Assembly (NCBI RefSeq): GCF_001512305.1
Contig: NZ_LNUT01000001.1
Location: 199,245 to 263,244, forward strand
Reading direction: 5' to 3'
Source of the DNA: Arthrobacter sp. EPSL27
Lineage (GTDB): Bacteria > Actinomycetota > Actinomycetes > Actinomycetales > Micrococcaceae
DNA length: 64,000 bases
The position numbers were made by a program, and so were the translations under genes. Every line of letters starts with the position of its first letter. The first letter of the stretch is position 1. The notes under the pieces are model-generated. The model saw only the letters and a list, made by a program, of their open reading frames with translations. It was not told the DNA's origin and did not search any database. Below, in pieces: positions 7,746 through 15,205 of this stretch.

Positions 7746-8582
7746 CTAGCCTGCGGGGATTTTGGCGGCCAGCTTCTTTAGCCCGGCCTTCGGCGGGACC
7801 CTGACCGGCGCAGGCCAGCGCGGGCTGAGCTGGTCCCCCAGGGTGACGCCGCGGATCTTGCGCCCAAACAGGGGCAGCACCCAGTCGTGGACCCAGCGCC
7901 GCTGGCGGCGTTCCCAGTCGCGGAACCCGGCTTTCGGCGCCGGCGCCCATTCCTTGGTCTTGACCTTGTGCGGGACCCCGAGCTGGTCCAGCACCTGGCC
8001 GGCGAGGTACTTGTGGCCCGCCGTCGACATGTGCAGACGGTCCGCGTCCCACATGCGCGGATCGTAGAAGGCATCGAAACACCAGTAATCCACCAGCACG
8101 GCCTCGTACCGTGCCGCCACCTCGCGGACCCGCCGGTTGTAGATGGCGTTGCGCCGCTTGAGCGGTTCCAGCAATGCGGAGACCCTGACGTCGAAGCCGG
8201 TGAAGAGCACCACCGTGGCGCCGCTGGCGGACAGCCGGGCCACGAGGAACTCGTAGTCCTTCATGAGGGCGTGGATGTCGGTCCCGATGTCGAGGATGTC
8301 GTTTCCGCCCGCGTACAGGGTGACCAGCGTCGGCTCCATGGCCAGCGCGGGGTCCAGCTGTTCGGCGATGATGTGCCGCAGCCTCTTGCTGCGGATTGCG
8401 AGGTTGGCGTACTCCCACCCCGGATCCGCCCTGGCCAGCTGCTCCGCCACCCGGTCCGCCCACCCGCGCACCCCGTTGGGCAGCCGCGGACTGTAATCCC
8501 CCACCCCTTCAGTGAAGGAGTCCCCCAGGGCAACATAAACCCGCCGCCCATGAGCCCCCGGAGCCAGAAGATCCTCAACCAT
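7746..8582 (-). CDS. SGNH/GDSL hydrolase family protein (second copy)
   Basis: A 278-residue paralogue of the gene at 4154-4915. Block I is YVALGDSFTEGVG, followed by RLPNGVRGWADRVAEQL (nearly identical to the first copy), then YAGGNDIL and the Asp/His pair in DADRLHMSTAGH. The C-terminal extension is basic (KAGLKKLAAKIPAG). The start at 8582 (MVEDLLAPGAHG) gives a normal distance to the Ser; longer upstream frames are low-complexity. No signal peptide is seen. It converges on the YCII gene with a 26-base gap. The substrate is unknown. Confidence 0.86.
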   Translation of the reverse strand: MVEDLLAPGAHGRRVYVALGDSFTEGVGDYSPRLPNGVRGWADRVAEQLARADPGWEYANLAIRSKRLRHIIAEQLDPALAMEPTLVTLYAGGNDILDIGTDIHALMKDYEFLVARLSASGATVVLFTGFDVRVSALLEPLKRRNAIYNRRVREVAARYEAVLVDYWCFDAFYDPRMWDADRLHMSTAGHKYLAGQVLDQLGVPHKVKTKEWAPAPKAGFRDWERRQRRWVHDWVLPLFGRKIRGVTLGDQLSPRWPAPVRVPPKAGLKKLAAKIPAG

Positions 8583-8978
8583 CCGGCCACAATAAACCCG
8601 CCAAACAACGCCCCGGTTAACAACCCGCACACAACAAAAGACCACCCACAGAGCCGCCGCGGGAGACGGTCAGAGAAACAAGGCGAGGTCACCTCCAGCC
8701 CATCCCGGCGGGGACTATGGGCGGCAACTGACCCCGCGTTGCAGTCGACGAAACCGTATCCCTAAAGGTGACCTGACCACACAGACGGTGACCTAACCCC
8801 AAGGCCGGTGCCGGTGCTTTGCAAAGGAGCGCATCGCCGACCAGAGCCGAAAGAGGCCGCCCGCGGCCGAAGGAGGCGGCGGGAGGTGTCTAAGCGACGG
8901 CAAAGCAGCGGTTGCGGCCGAAACCACGGCAGGAACTGCGGAAGCGTCACAACGAAAGCGACCAAACCTGAGGGAGCG
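8583..8978. other. Intergenic region with repeated GGTGACC boxes
   Basis: About 400 bases with no supported gene. They lie between the start of the SGNH gene and the end of the siderophore-interacting gene. Three copies of an AGGTSACCT-like box are present: AGGTCACCT at 8686-8694, AGGTGACCT at 8766-8774 and GGTGACCT at 8787-8794. The last two are 20 bases apart. They could be a regulator binding array, but no regulator can be named. Confidence 0.35.
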
Positions 8979-10040
8979 TCAGAGTTCGGCCTTTCCCTTC
9001 CTCCAATACCCCATAAAGGCAACCTGCTTCCTATCAATCCCGACGTCCCGCACCAGGTACCGGCGCATCTCCTTGACCACGCCGGCTTCCCCGGCAATCC
9101 AGGCGTAGAACGGCATCGCGCCGGCGGGCTTGTCCGGGTTCCGGCTGGCGCTGATGGCCGCGGCGTCCATCCTGGCCGGGGTTTCCCAGAGGATGTCGCG
9201 GTCCACATTGACCTCTTCCGGTTCGGGGCCGGCGGCCGGCTCCGGGGACGTGAGCCCCACCCAGCCCGGACGCGTAACGGCGGTCCGCACCGCTTCCTGC
9301 AGCAGCTGGCCGTGCGGACGCGACCGGCCGATCGCGGCGCCGCGCGCCAGCCAGGTGATCTCGACGTCGGCGGCGGTGGTGATGCCCTGGAAATCGCCGG
9401 CTTCCGGCACCTCAAGGATCGCGTGGCCGCTCACGTACGGCGGCAGGCTTTCGAGGATGGCGCTGATGGCCGGGACGGCGGTCTCGTCGCCGGCCAGCAG
9501 GACCCGCTGGGCCAGGCCGGGGCGCCATTCGATGCCGGAGTATGTTTCCGCGGTGACGCAGTGCGCGGCCCGGTTGTTGGGCCCGATCAGTGTGAGGGTG
9601 TCCCCTGGTGTGGCGTTGAGGGCCCAGTTGGCGGCGGGGCCGCCGTGGCCGTCGTCGTCGAAGTGCAGCACGAAGTCGACATCGATTTCCGGGTAGACGG
9701 CGTCGAGGCGTTCCTGCCGGACGGTGTAGGTGCGCATGGAACCGCGGGTGTGGGGGTCCATGGCCAGCCATTCGTGGTACCAGCCGCTTTCCTCCATCCG
9801 GAACTCGGGCAGCGGCAGCGCGGTGCCGTCCGCGGCCAGCGAGGGAATCATCAGTTTGATGCGCAGGTCCAGGGTGTTGCCGCTGACGCCGAAGTTCCGC
9901 AGCGAGTAGCCGCCCAGGGTGATCCGCCGGAAGTTGGGGCCCAGCTGCTGGACCGCCGTGACCTGCACCTCGAAGGCCAGGGTCATGGGTTCGGTGCCGG
10001 GGGCAGTCCTGAGGGCCGTGGTGGTTTTCTTGGCAGTCAT
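8979..10040 (-). CDS. Siderophore-interacting protein, FAD-dependent ferric-siderophore reductase
   Basis: A 353-residue cytoplasmic SIP-family flavoprotein that reduces ferric siderophores to release iron. The FAD-binding domain contains MRTYTVRQ (R-x-Y-T/S motif) and DFVLHFDDDGHGGPAANWA. The C-terminal NAD(P)H domain starts VLLAGDETAVPAISAILE and ends with FYAWIAGEAGVVKEMRRYL and AFMGYWRKG, which are strong SIP signatures. It is the last gene of the iron uptake operon and overlaps the ATPase gene by four bases (ATGA). Iron control through the upstream DtxR-type box is inferred. Confidence 0.94.
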   Translation of the reverse strand: MTAKKTTTALRTAPGTEPMTLAFEVQVTAVQQLGPNFRRITLGGYSLRNFGVSGNTLDLRIKLMIPSLAADGTALPLPEFRMEESGWYHEWLAMDPHTRGSMRTYTVRQERLDAVYPEIDVDFVLHFDDDGHGGPAANWALNATPGDTLTLIGPNNRAAHCVTAETYSGIEWRPGLAQRVLLAGDETAVPAISAILESLPPYVSGHAILEVPEAGDFQGITTAADVEITWLARGAAIGRSRPHGQLLQEAVRTAVTRPGWVGLTSPEPAAGPEPEEVNVDRDILWETPARMDAAAISASRNPDKPAGAMPFYAWIAGEAGVVKEMRRYLVRDVGIDRKQVAFMGYWRKGKAEL

Positions 10041-10873
10041 GGGACCAGCTCCAGGGTGGTGGTTGGCGGGGCGTCGGCGTGGTGCCGGCCCAGGGGGATG
10101 ATCAGGGGTGCGCCGGACACCGGGTCCGGGAGCACCCGGGACTCCAGGCCGAACACGTCGCGGACCAGCTCCTCTGTGATCACGGTCCGGGCAGCGCCCT
10201 CGGCCGCGATCTGTCCGCTTTTCATGGCGATGATGTGATCCGCGTACCGCGCGGCGAGGTTGAGGTCGTGCAGGACGATCGTCACGGTGGTGCCGCGCTG
10301 CCGGTTGAGGTCGGTGATGAGGTCCAGGACTTCCACCTGATGGGTGAGATCCAGGTAGGTGGTGGGCTCATCCAGCAGCAGCACGTCCGTTTCCTGGGCG
10401 AGGGCCATCGCGATCCAGACGCGCTGCCGCTGCCCGCCGGAGAGCTCATCCACGTTCCGTTCGGCGAGTTCCAGGGTGTCGGTGGCGGCCATCGCTTCGT
10501 GCACGGCGCGCTCATCGTCCAGGGACCCGCCCGCGGGCCGGGACCGGAAGAAGCCCTGGTGCGGGTAGCGCCCGCGGCCCACCAGGTCCCGGACAGAGAG
10601 GCCGTCCGGCGCCGTCGGATGCTGCGGGAGCAGCCCCAGGGTGCGGGCCACCTCGCGGGCCGGGCGGCTGTGGATGTCCCGCCCGTCGAGGGTGACGGTT
10701 CCGGCCACGGGCTTGAGCAGCCGGGCGAGGCCCCGCAGCAGGGTGGACTTGCCGCAGGCGTTGGCGCCCACGATCATGGTCACCTTGCCCTCGGGGATCT
10801 CCGTGCTGAGGCCCTCGATGACGGTCCGCTGGTCGTACCTCAGCCGCAGGCCGGAGGTCTGGAGTGTCGCCAT
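10037..10873 (-). CDS. Ferric-siderophore ABC transporter, ATP-binding protein
   Basis: A 278-residue ABC ATPase of the FecE/FepC group that powers import of a ferric siderophore. Walker A is GANACGKSTL near residue 37. The signature is LSGGQRQRVWIAMALAQ near residue 141, Walker B is DVLLLDEPTTYLD, and the switch His is in TIVLHDLNLAARY. It sits between the permease gene (1-base gap) and the SIP gene (ATGA overlap), in the common order for actinobacterial siderophore uptake operons. Confidence 0.95.
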   Translation of the reverse strand: MATLQTSGLRLRYDQRTVIEGLSTEIPEGKVTMIVGANACGKSTLLRGLARLLKPVAGTVTLDGRDIHSRPAREVARTLGLLPQHPTAPDGLSVRDLVGRGRYPHQGFFRSRPAGGSLDDERAVHEAMAATDTLELAERNVDELSGGQRQRVWIAMALAQETDVLLLDEPTTYLDLTHQVEVLDLITDLNRQRGTTVTIVLHDLNLAARYADHIIAMKSGQIAAEGAARTVITEELVRDVFGLESRVLPDPVSGAPLIIPLGRHHADAPPTTTLELVP

Positions 10874-10874
10874 C

Positions 10875-12011
10875 TCAGGCGTCCTTTCGGTTGGAGGTCA
10901 CAAGCAGCCACAGCAGGAACGGCGCGCCCAGGGCACCGGTGATGACCCCGACCGGCAGCACGGTTCCATCCAGCAGGAGCGGCGCGATGTTGGCGGCAAC
11001 GAAGTCGGCGGCCAGGACAATAAGCACCCCGGTCAGGGCCGCCGCCGGCAGGCTGGCCCTGCGGACGAAGCGGCGCGCGATCGGCCCGGCGAGGAACGCC
11101 ACGAACGCCACAGGCCCTGCAGCCGCCGTCGCCGCAGCCGCCAGCCCGACGGCGGTGATCACGATGCCCAGCCGCGCCGCCCCGACCCGGACGCCGAGGC
11201 CCGCGGCGGTGTCGTCGCCAAGCTCCAGGATGCGCAGCGGGCCGGAGAGCAGCGCGGCGGCGGGAACCAGCACCAGCAGGGCGGCGCCGAGGACGCCGGC
11301 CCGGTCCCAGTTCGCGGAGTTCAGGGAACCGTTAAGCCAGACCAGGACGTCGGCGGCGGTGCGGATGTCCGTCCTGGTCAGCAGGAAGCTGACCAGGGCC
11401 TGGAGGGCGGCGGAGATGCCCACGCCGGCGAGGATCAGCCGGCTGCCCGCGGCGTCGCCGCGCTGCCCGCCGGAACCCAGCGATCCGCTGCGGGAGATGG
11501 CGTAGATGAGGGCGGCCACGCCCAGGGCCCCGGCGAAGGCGGCGCCCGACACCGCTGCCCCGGTGGCGCCGAAGACGACGATGGCGGTCACTGCCGCGGC
11601 GCTGGCGCCGTAGCTGATGCCGATCACGTCCGGACTGGCCAGCGGGTTGCGGAGCATGGTCTGGAACAGGGCGCCGGACAGCCCGAAAGCAGCGCCGATC
11701 AGGGTCCCCAGGACGGCGCGCGGCAGTTTGTGTTCCATCACGATGAAGCTGGCGCCGGGGATCTTCTCCCCACCGGTGAGGTGCGCGGCCAGGATCCTGA
11801 AGAAATCGGGGATGGTGACGGTGTAGCTGCCCAGGAGCACGCTCACGGCGAAGACCGCGACGGCGGCCAGGGCCAGCGCCGCTGTCCTGTTAAGTAGAGT
11901 CCGGTTGGGCAGCCTCCCGCGAGTTGGCAGATCACGCCAATGCGGGCGCGGATTATTGCCGCGAAGTGCCAACTCGGCGGCGGATGTCCGGGTCTGCAGG
12001 CGGGCATTCAC
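10875..12011 (-). CDS. Ferric-siderophore ABC transporter, FecCD-type permease
   Basis: A 378-residue permease of the FecCD/BtuC family with about nine or ten membrane segments. Typical pieces are RLPRAVLG-like KLPRAVLGTLIGAAFGLSGA, QTMLRNPLASPDVIGISYGA and the C-terminal GPVAFVAFLAGPIARRF. The GTG start at 12011 is chosen because it overlaps the stop of the upstream permease (GTGA). A longer frame to 12044 would overlap more. It pairs with the permease at 12008-13093 to form the heterodimeric channel. Confidence 0.92.
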   Translation of the reverse strand: MNARLQTRTSAAELALRGNNPRPHWRDLPTRGRLPNRTLLNRTAALALAAVAVFAVSVLLGSYTVTIPDFFRILAAHLTGGEKIPGASFIVMEHKLPRAVLGTLIGAAFGLSGALFQTMLRNPLASPDVIGISYGASAAAVTAIVVFGATGAAVSGAAFAGALGVAALIYAISRSGSLGSGGQRGDAAGSRLILAGVGISAALQALVSFLLTRTDIRTAADVLVWLNGSLNSANWDRAGVLGAALLVLVPAAALLSGPLRILELGDDTAAGLGVRVGAARLGIVITAVGLAAAATAAAGPVAFVAFLAGPIARRFVRRASLPAAALTGVLIVLAADFVAANIAPLLLDGTVLPVGVITGALGAPFLLWLLVTSNRKDA

Positions 12012-13093
12012 AGTCCGGCCCCCTTGCTGCGCCGCACTAGCCACACGAATACGGGGGCGCCCACCAGCGCGGTCATGATCCCGGCGGGAACTTCACCCGG
12101 GAGGAGGATCACGCGGCCGGCCACGTCCGCGGCCAGCAGCAGGGCCGGTGCCAGCACCAGCGAGAACGGCAGGATCCAGCGGTAGTCGGGGCCCGTGAGG
12201 AAGCGGACGGCGTGCGGAATGACCAGGCCCACGAACCCGATGGGGCCGGCCAGCGCCGTGGCTGACCCGCAGAGCAGCACGATTCCCAGGGCCGTGGCGG
12301 CGCGGGCCCGTCCCACCCGCTGGCCCAGGCCTCGGGCAATGTCGTCGCCGAGGGCAAGGTTGTTGAGGATGCGTCCGGTGGCGAGCACAATCGCGGCGCC
12401 GAGCAGCAGGAACGGCAGCGCGGGGAGGATCGCGGACCAGTCGCGGCCGGCGATTCCGCCCACCTGCCAGAACCGGAAGCGGTCCAGGGTGTCCCGGCTG
12501 GACACCAGGATCACGTTCATCAGGGAAAACAGCCCCGCGCTCAGGGCCGCACCCGCTAGAGCGAGCTTCACCGGCGTCGCCCCGTCCCTGCCCAGCGACG
12601 CGATCAGGTAGACCACGGCGGCGGCGGCCGCCGAGCCGATGAACGCGAACCAGATGTACCCTGCCAGCGAGGCCACGCCAAAGACGTAGATGCCAGTGAC
12701 GACGGCCAGCGCGGCACCGGCGTTGATGCCGATGATGCCCGGGTCCGCGAGGGGGTTCCGGGCCACGCCCTGCATCGCTGCACCGGCGAGTCCCAGGGCG
12801 CCCCCGGAGAGCAGCCCCAGGGCCGTGCGGGGAATGCGGGAGTGGACCACGGCGTGGTCGCCGTTGGCGGGATCGAACTGGGTCAGCGCCTGCCACACCG
12901 TGTCCAGGCCCAGGCCCCGGGCCCCGATGGCCAGCGATGCCGCGGCCACTAGCGCAAGGACGGCGACGGCGGCCAGCAGCCAGGGCGCGCGGGGACCCCG
13001 GGCGGGGGCGGCAGGACCCGCGGGTGTTGCCGGCGCGGGTGTTGCCGGCGCGGTCTGTGCGGCGGGGGCCGCCGTCGTCGTCAATGGGCTCAT
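12008..13093 (-). CDS. Ferric-siderophore ABC transporter, FecCD-type permease
   Basis: A 361-residue FecCD permease. After an Ala/Pro/Thr-rich N-terminal tail (about 30 residues) it shows IPRTALGLLSGGALGLAGA, MQGVARNPLADPGIIGINAGA and GPIGFVGLVIPHAVRFLTG, the strongest family motif. The C terminus (LPGEVPAGIMTALVGAPVF) is canonical. It begins 28 bases after the binding-protein gene and overlaps the next permease by four bases, so it is translated from the same operon. Confidence 0.94.
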   Translation of the reverse strand: MSPLTTTAAPAAQTAPATPAPATPAGPAAPARGPRAPWLLAAVAVLALVAAASLAIGARGLGLDTVWQALTQFDPANGDHAVVHSRIPRTALGLLSGGALGLAGAAMQGVARNPLADPGIIGINAGAALAVVTGIYVFGVASLAGYIWFAFIGSAAAAAVVYLIASLGRDGATPVKLALAGAALSAGLFSLMNVILVSSRDTLDRFRFWQVGGIAGRDWSAILPALPFLLLGAAIVLATGRILNNLALGDDIARGLGQRVGRARAATALGIVLLCGSATALAGPIGFVGLVIPHAVRFLTGPDYRWILPFSLVLAPALLLAADVAGRVILLPGEVPAGIMTALVGAPVFVWLVRRSKGAGL

Positions 13094-13121
13094 GGTTCTT
13101 CAGCTGCCAGCGCGGCGGCTT

Positions 13122-14210
13122 CTAGGCTGCCTTGTCCGCTGCCGCGGCCAGCTTCGGCAGGAAGGTGTCCAGGGACCAGGGCAGGCTGAGCGGCGAGGAC
13201 GCGGAGATGGACAGCGTGAGCGTGTTGTCGGGATCGGCTACCAGGGCGCCGCTCTTGACTGCCGGGATCTGCGACATCAGCGGGTCGGCCTGGACGGCCT
13301 GGGCCGCGGCCTCGTCGGCCACCCAGGTCACGAAGATGTCCGAATCGAGCTCGTTGGCCTTCTCTGCGGACCACGGGATGAAGAACTCTTTGGATCCCTT
13401 GGAGTTGTCCTCCACCACGGACGCCTGGGTCATGCCGATGGAGCTGAGGAACCGGGGGCGGTTGTCATTGGCCGTGTAAAGGCTGATCTTGTCGGTGGCG
13501 GCGGGGTCCAGGTTGCCGTAGATGAAGGTCTTGCCGGCCAGCTGGGGGTACTCCGCGGCCTTGTCCTGCACGGCGGACTCGGTGTCGGCCACCAGCTTGG
13601 CGGCCTCGGCTTCCTTGCCGAGGGCCTTGCCGATGATGGTGGTGGAGTCCTGCCACGAGGTTCCGTACGCCACCTCGGGGTGGGCCACCACGGGGGCGAT
13701 CTCGCTGAGCTTCTTGTAGTCCTCCTCGGTCAGGCCGGAGTAGGCGCCGAGGATCACGTCGGGGTTCAGCTTGGCGATTTCGGTGAAATTAACCCCGTCG
13801 GCCTCGGAGAACTGGGCGGGTGCCTTGTCCGAACCGAACCCGGCGCCGAGCTTCTCGAGGGCGGCGTCCTTCCAGGGGGTGGAGCCCTGGCTGTTGCCGC
13901 CCCATTCGTTCTTGGGAACCCCCGCCGGGACCACGCCGAGGGCGATCGCCACGTCGTCGTTGACCCAGGACACGGTGACTACCCGCTGCGGCTGCTCCGC
14001 GATGGTGGTCTCGCCGAACGCGTGCTTGAGGGTCACCGGGAAGGCGGAGCTGGCCGACTGGCTGGGGGCATCTGCCGCGGTGGAACTTGCCGGGCCGGTG
14101 GAGCAGGCGGTCAGGGAAAGTGTGACGGCGGCCAGGACGGCAGTCGCTTTGCCTGTGGCGCGGAGGAAGCGGCGCCGGGGCAGGGCGGGGCTCGGGGCAG
14201 GGAGAGGCAT
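13122..14210 (-). CDS. Iron-siderophore ABC transporter substrate-binding lipoprotein
   Basis: A 362-residue class III periplasmic-binding-type protein (FepB/FecB-like). The N terminus has both a twin-arginine pattern (PRRRFLRATG, residues 11-20) and a lipobox (LTAC, Cys36), so it is probably a Tat-exported lipoprotein anchored at the outer face of the membrane. The family motif QPQRVVTVSWVNDDVAIALG occurs at the start of the mature domain. It is the first gene of the operon. A DtxR/IdeR-type box lies 34 bases upstream of the start. The cognate siderophore cannot be told from sequence. Confidence 0.94.
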   Translation of the reverse strand: MPLPAPSPALPRRRFLRATGKATAVLAAVTLSLTACSTGPASSTAADAPSQSASSAFPVTLKHAFGETTIAEQPQRVVTVSWVNDDVAIALGVVPAGVPKNEWGGNSQGSTPWKDAALEKLGAGFGSDKAPAQFSEADGVNFTEIAKLNPDVILGAYSGLTEEDYKKLSEIAPVVAHPEVAYGTSWQDSTTIIGKALGKEAEAAKLVADTESAVQDKAAEYPQLAGKTFIYGNLDPAATDKISLYTANDNRPRFLSSIGMTQASVVEDNSKGSKEFFIPWSAEKANELDSDIFVTWVADEAAAQAVQADPLMSQIPAVKSGALVADPDNTLTLSISASSPLSLPWSLDTFLPKLAAAADKAA

Positions 14211-14243
14211 GGGGATTCCTTAGGTCAATGATGCGAACCTAAG

Positions 14244-14262
14244 TAAGGCTAGCCTATCCTTC
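14244..14262. promoter_or_regulatory. DtxR/IdeR-type iron box
   Basis: TAAGGCTAGCCTATCCTTC matches 14 of 19 positions of the TTAGGTTAGCCTAACCTAA consensus of DtxR/IdeR repressors. It stands just upstream of the siderophore-binding lipoprotein gene. Repression of the five-gene uptake operon by Fe-loaded DtxR/IdeR is therefore likely. Confidence 0.75.
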
Positions 14263-14325
14263 TGATAATTACGCAAGATTTCAGTGCCGTAATTGTTCGC
14301 TGGGCCTGCAGCCCGGAAAACGGCC

Positions 14326-14371
14326 TCGAACTGGACACGGCGTCGAACTGGACAGGCCCTCGAATTGGACA
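14326..14371. repeat. Three 17-bp-spaced copies of TCGAACTGGACA
   Basis: The 12-mer TCGAAYTGGACA occurs at 14326-14337, 14343-14354 and 14360-14371. The period is exactly 17 bases, with variable spacers. It lies in the non-coding stretch upstream of the FBP-domain gene. Too short for a CRISPR; it may be a small tandem duplication or a protein-binding array. Confidence 0.6.
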
Positions 14372-14452
14372 GGGTTCAGCGGGTTTGCAAGGATGGGCCC
14401 GCCGGTGCATTGAAACCGGACGTGGAATTGGAAACCGATAGGGGAAGTGAGC

Positions 14453-14566
14453 ATGCGCATCGCAATGATGACAGCGGCCACGGTCAACGGGGTGGCCTCA
14501 TTGGCCTGCTACGCGGCCGCGCAACTGCCTGCCCTTCCCCGGCAAGACCGTCCCACCGCGGACTGA
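14453..14566 (+). CDS. Possible small protein of 37 residues
   Basis: A short frame starting MRIAMMTAATVNGVASLACY with a plausible ribosome binding site (GGGGAAG, 14441-14447) six bases before the ATG. The N-terminal half is mildly hydrophobic; the C terminus (LPALPRQDRPTAD) is polar. No family is recognised. An in-frame GTG two codons upstream is an alternative start. Codon use is not distinctive, so this may not be a gene. Confidence 0.25.
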   Translation: MRIAMMTAATVNGVASLACYAAAQLPALPRQDRPTAD

Positions 14567-14686
14567 ATCCCCGGGAACACCCGTTCCGAACCGGAGTCGA
14601 AGGCTGGCAGTTTCCTGCCCGCTTGCCGGACTTGGTGCGCTGCCTGCCCGCCGGTCCGGAACCATCCGATTCCGAAAGATTCCGTC

Positions 14687-15181
14687 ATGCAAGAACTCAC
14701 TGCACAGCAGATACGCTCGTCCTTCATCAACGCCAGCCGGTCAGAAGCCGCCAAACTCAACCTGCCCAAGAACTTCGACACCCTGGACTGGGAGAGCCTG
14801 GACTTCCTCGGCTGGCGCGACGGGAAGATGCCGTTGCGCGGCTATCTGGTGCTGCCCGGAGCGAACCGTCCCACCGGGATCATGCTCCGTGCCCCCGAAG
14901 GCGGCGCCAAGAAGAACCGCTCAGTCCTTTGCGAGCTGTGCCGGGACATTTTCTCCGAGGACGACGTGCTGCTCTGGGTGGCCAAGCGTGCCGGGCAGTC
15001 CGGCCGCAACGGCAACACCGTGGGTACCTTGATCTGCGCCGAGTTCGGCTGCTGCCGCAACGTGCGGGTTGAACCTCCGGTAAACGAGATCAACCCGGAC
15101 CCGGCCGCCGTCGTGCTCCGCCAGATCGCCGGCCTGGCCGACCGGACCGCGCAGTTCCTGGACCGGGTCCGGGGAAGCTAG
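14687..15181 (+). CDS. FBP-domain treble-clef zinc-finger protein
   Basis: A 164-residue protein similar to the C-terminal zinc-finger domain of FBP/FusB-type EF-G-binding proteins. The cysteines expected for the treble clef are visible as LCELC (Cys82, Cys85) and ICAEFGCC (Cys117, Cys122/123). The N-terminal sequence MQELTAQQIRSSFINASRSE and FDTLDWESLDFLGWRD are typical of the actinobacterial family. FusB-type proteins bind elongation factor G and help release stalled ribosomes; whether this stand-alone form does so is inference. It converges on the JetC gene with a 24-base gap. Confidence 0.85.
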   Translation: MQELTAQQIRSSFINASRSEAAKLNLPKNFDTLDWESLDFLGWRDGKMPLRGYLVLPGANRPTGIMLRAPEGGAKKNRSVLCELCRDIFSEDDVLLWVAKRAGQSGRNGNTVGTLICAEFGCCRNVRVEPPVNEINPDPAAVVLRQIAGLADRTAQFLDRVRGS

Positions 15182-15205
15182 CTCAGGCAGGTCAACGCGC
15201 GAACG

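Noticed and set aside
14326-14371. CRISPR array
   Set aside because: Only three 12-base units with 5-base spacers, no cas gene, no leader.
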